Positions 26,993-34,612 of a DNA stretch of 64,000 nt are shown here, piece after piece. Each line of letters opens with the position of its first letter. Positions within the stretch are counted from its first letter, which is position 1. The notes below the pieces were generated by a model, which saw only the letters and a list, made by a program, of their open reading frames with translations, had not been told where the DNA came from and did not search any database. Source of the DNA: an uncultured Candidatus Melainabacteria bacterium. Lineage in GTDB: Bacteria > Cyanobacteriota > Vampirovibrionia > Gastranaerophilales > Gastranaerophilaceae. The position numbers and the translations under genes are program-made. Where the stretch lies: contig CAKUTH010000001.1 in the NCBI GenBank assembly GCA_934691935.1, positions 124,001 through 188,000 of the forward strand, written 5' to 3'.

Positions 26993-27748
26993 ATGAAGAA
27001 ATTTTTAGCATTCACATTAAGTGAAGTGTTAGTAACCGTCGGCATAATAGGTGTTATCGCAGCTTTAACAGTGCCAAACCTAGTAAAAAATTATCAAAAA
27101 CAGGCTCAAACAGTTCAATTGAGAAAAACGATTAACGAACTCGAAGATGCGTTAGATTTACTTATCACTGAAGAAGGAAAAACTTCTCTAGCTCAAACCA
27201 GTTTTGTAGATGAAGGAGGTATCGCAAACTTTTTCAACAACCATTTACGAGTAATTAAAACCTGTTCGTCAACTGACACATCCAGCTGTTTTGCTAACCA
27301 AAACTACATATCAATTAATGGCTCTCAAAACCTTTCTTTCACTTGCAGTGGCAATTCTTATGTTTTAGCTGATTCATCAACAGTATGCGCTAGTAGAATT
27401 ACAAGTGTTCCAATTGAAGCAGAAAAAGATGGGGTTGCAATTGAAGGTGCTTTTCAAACAGCAATTGGTTACAATGTAGAGCTTTACATAGACACAAATG
27501 GCGCACAGGCTCCAAATATTGGCGGTAGAGATATGTTCCACGTCTATGTCAGACCTGATGGCAAAATCGCAGATACTGTACAAGTTAACAACAATATTTG
27601 CACAATGCAAGATGGAGTACCTGTTTGCGTAGAACCTAGCTCAGATGATCCAGTAGTTATAAAACCAGGGAGAGATTGTGTTGCCAGCGCACTTGGTACA
27701 GGATGTTTGACAAATATCTTAAATAATAATTGGAATATGAATTACTAA
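26993..27748 (+). CDS. Type IV pilin-like protein, paralogue
   Basis: The leader MKKFLA|FTLSEVLVTVGIIGV has the Phe-Thr-Leu-Ser-Glu prepilin motif, but Ala rather than Gly at -1. The 251-aa protein is a paralogue of the gene just upstream, sharing LTVPN, NYQK, NIGGRDMF and the C-terminal GTGCL...W.MNY. Six or more Cys residues in the head probably form disulfides. GAAAGGA precedes the ATG and a terminator follows at 27771. Assembly ATPase and prepilin peptidase genes are not in the window. Confidence 0.88.
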   Translation: MKKFLAFTLSEVLVTVGIIGVIAALTVPNLVKNYQKQAQTVQLRKTINELEDALDLLITEEGKTSLAQTSFVDEGGIANFFNNHLRVIKTCSSTDTSSCFANQNYISINGSQNLSFTCSGNSYVLADSSTVCASRITSVPIEAEKDGVAIEGAFQTAIGYNVELYIDTNGAQAPNIGGRDMFHVYVRPDGKIADTVQVNNNICTMQDGVPVCVEPSSDDPVVIKPGRDCVASALGTGCLTNILNNNWNMNY

Positions 27749-27770
27749 CAAAAAAAATAACAACAATAAA

Positions 27771-27798
27771 AAAAGGCTTCAATAAAAGAAGCCTTTTT
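27771..27798. terminator. Convergent bidirectional terminator
   Basis: AAAAGGCTTC / GAAGCCTTTT stem with an AATAAAA loop. It separates the pseudopilin pair from the converging FtsH-like gene and has A and T tracts on both sides. Confidence 0.85.
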
Positions 27799-27814
27799 GT
27801 TATTTACTAAACAA

Positions 27815-30775
27815 TTAATCTTTCTTTCGAACAGCAATTCCTCGTTTAGTAGCCTCCATAATTTTTACAATCGTTTCATCACATGCCTGCAACATTTCTC
27901 GTTTCTCTAAAGGTTGTTCAGCACGCCATTGTTTCAAAGCTTTTCTAAACGTATCACCATCCATTATGCAATCACCAGTACCCACAAGCGGTGAATATTT
28001 TTGAGTAAACCATTCATTGAAACCAGAATACATTTCTGTAATCAAATCTGATGTAATTTTGGCATTGTTCATTATCACACGTTCATCATCTTCAATACGT
28101 TTTAGCATTGCATCTGATAAAACATCCTCATCATCTATAGACATTTTACCCGTTTTAGCACCTAAGCCCATAACTTTGACCATAATCTCAGCTCTGTTTC
28201 TAACAGATTCCATATCCGAGCTTATACCGTATGAACCATCTATTCCAAAGAATAAACTTTCTGCCGAGTTTCCACCGAATGAGCAAACCATATCGCCAAA
28301 AATATTTTCAAAAGACACTTCCGTATTAGTATCTTCTCCATGGAACACAGCTCCACCGTACATACCTCTAGGATCAAGTGTTATGAAATTTACCTTTGAA
28401 GGAACATGCCAAGGTTTACCAAGCGTTTTGGCAACATTATTCATAACTTCCAAATTAGTTGCGTGTCCACATTCATGCGAAGCTACAATATCCTTTACGT
28501 GTTCTGACATTTTTTCCATTGAAGGTCTGCCCGTTAACATCTGCAAATATGCTTCTGTAAAATCGCCTTTATTTAAGATTTTATGACCTCGCTCCTCTGC
28601 AACAGAAACAGCTTTTCTTAACAATCTTTTTAGCTCAATGTAAGAAAATCTATCCGAAATATCTGACACATAAGTTACTATTGCTTTTCTTTCTTCTGCA
28701 GAACCCGCTAATCGAATTTTAGAAGCCTTTAATGTTTTTTCAATAACATCAGCTCTGGATTCTTTGCTAAAAGCTGGAGAGGCTACTTCAATCGTATCCA
28801 CAAATTTAAATGATTTCATCGTTGCTTTCCCGATTAATCTAGGATCAGAAACAGAACCCGCCACGAGAATATTCAACCCTTGTTCTCTAGCTTTATCCAT
28901 TTCCCTCAACAACTGAGCCATTGCCTTTTCGTGATACATTGAAACTTTTTCACCTACAGAGAAAAATTCAAAGTTTTCAATAAAGAGCATTGCAGCCTTA
29001 TTCGGATTTGCTTCTGCTTGAGTTTTTACAGTAGCAAACAATTGTTTTACAGCAGCTTCAGGAGAAAGTTCTCCACCACCAAACAAATCAACATCTTTCG
29101 TCCCGAAATCAACGGCATTAATTTCAAGATACGGAATATGAGCTTCACCAGCTATCGCTTTTGCCGTAAATCTACGTCCACCACCTGGATAACCGTCTTG
29201 AGAATATATAATTACACCCTTTGTACCCATATTGCCAGATTTGATTTGCTTAACAATAAGTGACGCTTCTTTTTTAGTAGATTCTTTACCAACTAAATCC
29301 TTTAATCTTTTACCTGTATCAAAAACAACATAAACAGAAGAATCAGATGCTTCTTTTTTTAATAAATTACTAGCTTCAGATAAATAATTTTCTACATCTC
29401 TTTCATTAATTTCTTTCTTTTCAGCATAGTAGTTTGCGATTTTATTCATCAAGTCTTTTGTTTTATCAGGGAAAACTCCATCAATATTATTTGATACAAT
29501 AATCGCTCTTTCTACAGCATTTTTAGAAAAAGTCTTTTTGACATCTTTAAAAATAGACGGGTTTTCTTTATAATACTTAACCATTTGAGCAGAATTTAAA
29601 GCAGGTGTAGAAGCTTCTTCGTAGTCAGCGAAAAGTGACTTTAAAGGTTCTGCTGAAGTATATGATGAATAATTTGCAGACGCATCATAAAAGATAAATT
29701 TAACATTTTCAGGTTTGTTATATAGCGCATTCATCAGCTCTAGTGGAACAGCACTCAAACTTGAATCATTTTTTGCGACTGTCGCAAATTGAGTAATAAT
29801 TGACGATGGACATGCTGCAATTATATATTCATCATCTGGATTTTCTCTCGCATTTTCTATAACAGCACCTAAATAATCAGGTTTTGCTTTGTGATTTAAC
29901 TCAATAAATTCGAACTTATCTCCATATTTTTTCTTGTTAACTTCATTAATTGTATCCAAAAACATTTTAGGAGATTCTTTCATTGGGTCATAAGTTAAAA
30001 ATACATTTGTCCCCAAGGTAATGTTTTTTAAAACCCTTTCTGCTTTTTGATTTAATTCCGAAAACGGTGCACGATCCGATGAATTTGAACGATTACGCAT
30101 AACGACTTCCGACAAATTAAACACCAAATCTTCAACAGTTTGCATTGTTACTTCATCTTCAGCTGACAATGAAGATTGCATCAAAAGCCAAGGTGTAACA
30201 ACATCAGATTGAGTTTCTTGCTTTAACGACCAAATTGAATCAACCATGTCATCTGAAAATGTTATTTTTTCTGATTTGTTTTCGAATTCAGATTTATGTT
30301 CTTTCAGTAACTCGTCAATCTGTTCAATTTGATTTTTTACAATTTTTTGCGTATTTTCTCTATATTGTTTTTTGGAAAACATATCTGGATTAACAAGTTC
30401 TGACAATAATTCTACCGTAGAAGGTTTAACTTTTGGTTCTTTCTTGCCAGTGTTGAGGGTATCAATATACTTGTCAACCTCTTTCAAACCATGTTTTAGA
30501 ACATGTAATGTCGTAATTTTTGAGTAACCAGACTCTTTAGCTTCGCTAGCTAACTCATTTATCATGTTTTTAGCTGGCGCATCGGTAGAATACATAATCT
30601 TCTTCAACTTCGAAACTTCATTAGTAGCACTCTCTGTTTCTTTTGAGCCAAAAGAAACAAAACAATCACCAAGCGACGCCTGCATTTTAGGCATAATTGG
30701 CTGTGATTGATATTTTGAATTATTATTTGAAATACTATAGTTATTAGCTAACTTAAAACCTACTCTTGTAATCAT
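27815..30775 (-). CDS. FtsH-like M41 zinc metalloprotease with degenerate AAA+ site
   Basis: This 986-aa soluble-looking protein has no transmembrane helix. Residues 1-45 are a low-complexity start ending in FVSFGSKE. Residues about 45-210 are helical and resemble a Clp-type N domain. Residues about 250-480 look like a degenerate first AAA module. The second AAA module has GYPGGGRR (528-535) where GPPGTGKT is expected, so Lys is replaced by Arg534, and Walker B reads FIEN (598-601) instead of IDE. The C-terminal M41 peptidase domain is intact: HECGH (767-771) plus the later SSDMESV aspartate ligand. ATG 30775 has AAGGGG upstream. It lies 80 bases after the unrelated 746-aa gene. Confidence 0.8.
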   Translation of the reverse strand: MITRVGFKLANNYSISNNNSKYQSQPIMPKMQASLGDCFVSFGSKETESATNEVSKLKKIMYSTDAPAKNMINELASEAKESGYSKITTLHVLKHGLKEVDKYIDTLNTGKKEPKVKPSTVELLSELVNPDMFSKKQYRENTQKIVKNQIEQIDELLKEHKSEFENKSEKITFSDDMVDSIWSLKQETQSDVVTPWLLMQSSLSAEDEVTMQTVEDLVFNLSEVVMRNRSNSSDRAPFSELNQKAERVLKNITLGTNVFLTYDPMKESPKMFLDTINEVNKKKYGDKFEFIELNHKAKPDYLGAVIENARENPDDEYIIAACPSSIITQFATVAKNDSSLSAVPLELMNALYNKPENVKFIFYDASANYSSYTSAEPLKSLFADYEEASTPALNSAQMVKYYKENPSIFKDVKKTFSKNAVERAIIVSNNIDGVFPDKTKDLMNKIANYYAEKKEINERDVENYLSEASNLLKKEASDSSVYVVFDTGKRLKDLVGKESTKKEASLIVKQIKSGNMGTKGVIIYSQDGYPGGGRRFTAKAIAGEAHIPYLEINAVDFGTKDVDLFGGGELSPEAAVKQLFATVKTQAEANPNKAAMLFIENFEFFSVGEKVSMYHEKAMAQLLREMDKAREQGLNILVAGSVSDPRLIGKATMKSFKFVDTIEVASPAFSKESRADVIEKTLKASKIRLAGSAEERKAIVTYVSDISDRFSYIELKRLLRKAVSVAEERGHKILNKGDFTEAYLQMLTGRPSMEKMSEHVKDIVASHECGHATNLEVMNNVAKTLGKPWHVPSKVNFITLDPRGMYGGAVFHGEDTNTEVSFENIFGDMVCSFGGNSAESLFFGIDGSYGISSDMESVRNRAEIMVKVMGLGAKTGKMSIDDEDVLSDAMLKRIEDDERVIMNNAKITSDLITEMYSGFNEWFTQKYSPLVGTGDCIMDGDTFRKALKQWRAEQPLEKREMLQACDETIVKIMEATKRGIAVRKKD

Positions 30776-30854
30776 CAATACCCCTTTTTAAGCCTTAAAA
30801 ATCCTGAATAAAACTTTTTGCTATTAATGTAATAAAAATTTACAAACATATAAA

Positions 30855-33095
30855 CTAATTTATCCTGTATAAAGCTGATTCAAAAATTTCTGTGCCATCA
30901 ATAGTATGGGCGTCAGTATCAAAGTCTAGATAAACACTATTACCTTCTGTATCACCAAGCACCCTGAAGTCTTTTGTTTGCAATTCATATTTATTCATAT
31001 TCACCTTGTGTCTGTTTGGACCAGCAAAAATTGGCATATCTGGTTTACCTACATCTTTTGCAATCTTCTGAGCACATTCAGCAATTGCATCCATTATGTC
31101 GTCACTATATTGATATTTTTGCTTTAATTCTATATTATCAAGAATCAATGAAGGTTTTCCATCAATATCTGCGATATAACACATTGTATTACCTATAGGA
31201 TTTTTGCCGTCCAAAACTTCAATTGCTGACATCATTTTAAACAAAATATATTCTGGTGCAGTCCATTGGTTACATCCTGAACCCACTGCCGTACAACAAG
31301 ATGAATGATTGCCTAAAAATAATGAGTGTTCAATGTCGTTCATATCAACTTTTCGTACCGTCATTTGCATCTGCATTTCTTCTATTGATTGATTTGCTGA
31401 ACGCATTTCATCTAAGCGCATTTGTAAAACATGATTTTTAAATGTATTTTTCGCACTTTCAATTTTTTTATCTGGATTTTTATTTACCCAAAAAGCGCTT
31501 GTTTTTATGTGATTTGACACTATTTTAAACAATTCTGGCAAATCCTCAAACTGTATAGGTTTGTTATCTTTAAAAAGTCGTGGTTCAAAATTAGTACCCC
31601 TGAATATACCATCTTCATCAAATATAGGAATCTCAACACCATTCTGTGTAAACCCTTTTTGTTTCATAGCATTCAACAAGTCTTCAACTTCTTTTTGAGG
31701 AAGACTTGATAAAGTATCGCTATTGAAATCTACTTCCAAGTTTTGTATAACATTTTTCTTTATGTTTTGACCATCCAGTATGATATTCTTTTGGACTTTT
31801 ATATCAGGATTATGCGCAACCCATTTATCATAGTTTATTCCGAACTTTTCAAACTGAGCTTTTGTATTCAAATTAGCATCCATGTTATTAAATGCTTCAG
31901 AAATGGATTTTTTAGGTTGAGCATTTAAAACATATAATAACATTTTAAAATTTTCTTTAAAATCTTCATCAGCTACGCACATGTTGTGTAAAAGCTCATT
32001 CTTGCCAAAATTAAAACGTTTACAAACATTTCCTTCATTATCCACTGATAATAAATGATTTAATAATTTTTTTATTTGATGATTACTACCTTTAGTTTTA
32101 GAATTACAATTTTTCAAGAACCAATTTAAACGATTAAAATCATCTTTCATCATATTAAAAACTTGCGCTAACGCAATCTTATCTCTGTAATCTTTGATAG
32201 AACGTGCGACCAAATTTTTATTTTTGACAGTAAACTCGTTTATTTCACGAATCAAATCTTCTTTTTCTTTACCTTGCGTTTTCCCAAACCTACTCTTTAA
32301 ATCTTTTATATTCTCTTGATTTTCCAGATATTTTTTGCATTCTGTCGGATTTGTCAACTCCAACAATTTTTGAAATAGTGGATGTTCTTCCGAAATTTTA
32401 CCAATTTGCTCAATATTACTATCTACATAATCAAATCTTTCTACAAATGAATTAACAAAATCCTTCTTACCTAATATCTTAAGAGTCATTATTGTTCTTT
32501 TAGGCTCATCCAAAAATAAATAGTCCAAATCATCATCCGAAACTGGCTGATTTTGGTACGACAATTTATCACGATGTTTATAACCTTCACGTCTTATATC
32601 TAGGAGTTTACCAACTTCATTGTTGTGGAAATTTGCTTCGCGATAATAAGGGACGTATGCTGGAGGATACCCTTTTTGTTTCATCTCCATCAAACTTTTA
32701 TAATAATTTTGAAAATTTTCTAGCGAATAGCGTCCATCTTTAAATAAAAAAACTTCATCAAGAATAAAACCTTCAGATTTTAAATCCATCATTTTTTGAA
32801 GCATCGATTTGTAATATAATAAATCATAACCCAAAAAAGTCTTTTTTGACGTTAGGTACATCAATTTTGGGACAAGTTTTTCATCATTGACTCCAAAAGC
32901 ACTTAAATATTTAATTGCTTGTTGTTTAGTAAAAAAAGTTTTTTCAAACTTAAAAAAATCTGCTAGTCCTGTAAAGGAAATACTTTGCGGGGTTGTTGCG
33001 TTATAAAAAGTTTTTTGGGGCGTTTGAATTTTATACTGAATATTTGAATTGTTATTGTCATATGAATATTTATATTGGATAGGTAAAATCTTCAT
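30855..33095 (-). CDS. Large protein with conserved-looking Cys-rich C-terminal core, unknown
   Basis: This 746-aa protein has no signal peptide or membrane helix. The first 45 residues are Asn/Gln/Tyr-rich and end in SISFTGLADFF. A long helical, Lys/Glu-rich middle follows. The C-terminal 150 residues have a different, compact character: GNHSSCCTAVGSGCNQW (595-611), AIEVLDGKNPIGNTMCYIADIDG and SLILDNIE (650-657). The clustered His and Cys look like a catalytic or metal site, but I cannot name the family. No clear Shine-Dalgarno precedes the ATG. It probably shares a transcript with the FtsH-like gene 80 bases downstream. Confidence 0.7.
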   Translation of the reverse strand: MKILPIQYKYSYDNNNSNIQYKIQTPQKTFYNATTPQSISFTGLADFFKFEKTFFTKQQAIKYLSAFGVNDEKLVPKLMYLTSKKTFLGYDLLYYKSMLQKMMDLKSEGFILDEVFLFKDGRYSLENFQNYYKSLMEMKQKGYPPAYVPYYREANFHNNEVGKLLDIRREGYKHRDKLSYQNQPVSDDDLDYLFLDEPKRTIMTLKILGKKDFVNSFVERFDYVDSNIEQIGKISEEHPLFQKLLELTNPTECKKYLENQENIKDLKSRFGKTQGKEKEDLIREINEFTVKNKNLVARSIKDYRDKIALAQVFNMMKDDFNRLNWFLKNCNSKTKGSNHQIKKLLNHLLSVDNEGNVCKRFNFGKNELLHNMCVADEDFKENFKMLLYVLNAQPKKSISEAFNNMDANLNTKAQFEKFGINYDKWVAHNPDIKVQKNIILDGQNIKKNVIQNLEVDFNSDTLSSLPQKEVEDLLNAMKQKGFTQNGVEIPIFDEDGIFRGTNFEPRLFKDNKPIQFEDLPELFKIVSNHIKTSAFWVNKNPDKKIESAKNTFKNHVLQMRLDEMRSANQSIEEMQMQMTVRKVDMNDIEHSLFLGNHSSCCTAVGSGCNQWTAPEYILFKMMSAIEVLDGKNPIGNTMCYIADIDGKPSLILDNIELKQKYQYSDDIMDAIAECAQKIAKDVGKPDMPIFAGPNRHKVNMNKYELQTKDFRVLGDTEGNSVYLDFDTDAHTIDGTEIFESALYRIN

Positions 33096-33138
33096 ACTTA
33101 GTACAAAACACGTAAAAAAACTTTTTTGCTAAATAAAC

Positions 33139-33244
33139 GTCACGTATTGCGAGAGGGTAATGCCATCATTACATCCGAGGCAAGGCTCATTTTTTTCATC
33201 ACAAATATGTGAAATCTTTGAATTTATAAGCAAAAAAAATGGTG
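33139..33244. repeat. Copy A of a 106-bp tandem repeat downstream of tRNA-Phe
   Basis: This is about 90% identical to 33315-33420 and equal in length, offset by 176 bp. It contains a hairpin GTAATG-CCAT-CATTAC at 33157-33172. It ends in ATGGTG, which is the reverse complement of the tRNA 3' end (CACCA plus T), and is then followed by unrelated sequence. Confidence 0.85.
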
Positions 33245-33314
33245 GTACTGTACTAGGATTTTTCTACTAAATTGACACCCGCGTCTCACTCTGCCGAGCA
33301 AAAGGTGACTTAAT
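33245..33314. other. Spacer between the tRNA-Phe repeat copies
   Basis: Seventy bases with no reading frame of note. It includes ACCCGCGTCTCACTCTGCCGAG, part of which (CGCGTCTC) also occurs at the 3' end of the tRNA-Phe gene. It may be a remnant of a former tRNA or insertion. No promoter or terminator is clear. Confidence 0.35.
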
Positions 33315-33420
33315 GTCACGTTTTGCGAGAGGGTAGTGCAAAGCACTACATCCGAGACAAGGCTCATTTTTTCGTCACAAATACACTAAATCTTTGAATT
33401 TATAAGCAAAAAAAATGGTG
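33315..33420. repeat. Copy B of the tandem repeat, adjoining tRNA-Phe
   Basis: This is the partner of 33139-33244. It holds the hairpin GTAGTGC-AAA-GCACTAC at 33333-33349. One stem pair differs from copy A on both sides (G:C against A:T), so pairing is kept. Its right end overlaps the encoded CCA tail of tRNA-Phe. Confidence 0.85.
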
Positions 33421-33491
33421 CCGCGTCTCGGAATCGAACCAAGGACACAGGGATTTTCAGTCCCTTGCTCTACCAACTGAGCTAACGCGGC
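33416..33491 (-). tRNA. tRNA-Phe (anticodon GAA)
   Basis: The reverse strand folds as a full cloverleaf: acceptor GCCGCGT/ACGCGGC, D arm GCTCAGTTGGTAGAGC, anticodon arm AGGGA-CTGAAAA-TCCCT with GAA at the anticodon, and T arm CTTGG-TTCGATT-CCGAG. A encoded as discriminator is followed by genomic CCA. It lies 142 bases downstream of infC on the same strand. Confidence 0.97.
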
Positions 33492-33633
33492 ATCCATTTT
33501 ATTTAATTTTCAACATTATATTCTGTTTAAAATTTTGAGGCAACGTAATATTTCTTTGGGATAAATGGTTCTAAATATTTAATTGCCACATTTACTATTA
33601 TACTGACTGAAAATTTTCCGTCAAGGACTTTTT

Positions 33634-34173
33634 TTAAGAAGCCTGAGGTGCGATATAAAGCGTAACGTTTCTACCTTCCAGTTGCGGTTTCTTTTCTACC
33701 ACAACAGACATGTTTTCCATGTCCTGCAAAAACTTATTTGCCAAATCAAATGCCAAATTCGAATGTTGCATTTCACGACCTCTAAGCATGATTGCAATTT
33801 TAACTTTATTACCTTGCGCTATAAATTTTTCAATACTTTTAATTCTAACTTGATAGTCATGGGTATCTATTTTATAACGAATTTTAATTTCTTTAACATC
33901 TACGGTATGTTGTTTTTTCTTTGCCTCTTTAGCACGTTTTTCCAACTCATATTTATATTTACCGTAATTCAATATTTTTGCCACTGGTGGTTCTTGGTTT
34001 GGGTTAATCAAAACCAAATCCAAATCTGCATCATACGCCATTTGTAAGGCTTTTTGTGTTGCTATTACACCGTGGTTTTGACCATCCTGGTCAATCAATC
34101 TAACTTCTCTTGCACGAATTCTTTCGTTCATTATAGCTTGATTTTTGTGATTTCTGTTGTCGTTTGAAGCTAT
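33634..34173 (-). CDS. infC: Translation initiation factor IF-3, probable AUA start
   Basis: IF-3 binds the 30S subunit and checks start codons. The N-domain signature NERIRAREVRLID is followed by the linker (YKYELEKRAKEAKKKQ) and the C domain with VDVKEIKIR and MLRGREM. The first ATG of the frame (34131) has no ribosome site. Fourteen codons upstream an in-frame ATA at 34171-34173 follows AGGAGA by seven bases, the ideal spacing. The resulting extension (ASNDNRNHKNQAI) resembles the normal N-terminus of IF-3 proteins. IF-3 genes are known to use rare start codons for self-control. rpmI and rplT do not follow. Confidence 0.92.
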   Translation of the reverse strand: MASNDNRNHKNQAIMNERIRAREVRLIDQDGQNHGVIATQKALQMAYDADLDLVLINPNQEPPVAKILNYGKYKYELEKRAKEAKKKQHTVDVKEIKIRYKIDTHDYQVRIKSIEKFIAQGNKVKIAIMLRGREMQHSNLAFDLANKFLQDMENMSVVVEKKPQLEGRNVTLYIAPQAS

Positions 34174-34325
34174 TGTTCTATCTCCTATGTTGTTAATACA
34201 AGGTTATGGTAACACAAAATATTATTTTTTCAAAATTTTTAATTGTAACGATATGTAAAATATTTTTTTTGAAATTAAAGATTTGGGAAATTATACCGTT
34301 TAAAAATACATAAGGAGTTTCTGCT

Positions 34326-34478
34326 ATGGTCAAAGATACAGTTGAAGATTTATCTGCTGGCGAAGTTTATTTAGATTTAAACAACGGGGAGTATTTACAA
34401 TTCAACATGACATTACCGATGCAAATGTTATTTGATGATATTTTCACGTTTGTATCTAAAACTGATTTCGACAATTAA
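34326..34478 (+). CDS. Small acidic protein, 50 aa, unknown
   Basis: A 50-residue frame starting MVKDTVEDLSAGEVYLDL and ending SKTDFDN, with AAGGAG eight bases before the ATG and a terminator 20 bases after the stop. It is strongly acidic (many Asp/Glu), with a hydrophobic middle (MTLPMQMLFDDIFTFV). There is no signal peptide. The complete signals around it support a real gene. No family is recognised. Confidence 0.65.
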   Translation: MVKDTVEDLSAGEVYLDLNNGEYLQFNMTLPMQMLFDDIFTFVSKTDFDN

Positions 34479-34497
34479 ATTGAGAGAACAAAATTTT

Positions 34498-34536
34498 AAA
34501 AAAAGAGCCGTCTAATCATGAACGGTTCTTTTTTTG
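34498..34536 (+). terminator. Rho-independent terminator
   Basis: A 7-bp GAGCCGT / ACGGTTC stem (one G-T pair) extended by A/T pairs, followed by seven or more T. It ends the small-protein gene. Confidence 0.8.
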
Positions 34537-34612
34537 TAATAAAATATAGTAAAATGACTATGTTCATGTCAAAATAATTACATTAAAATTGTTGCAGAAG
34601 GGATATTTATAT

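Noticed and set aside
28017..28586. 189-aa plus-strand frame inside the FtsH-like gene
   Set aside because: Antisense shadow of the protease domain; low-quality composition and no ribosome site.
33139..33420. CRISPR array
   Set aside because: Only two long, unequal repeat copies with one spacer and no cas genes; a tandem duplication fits better.
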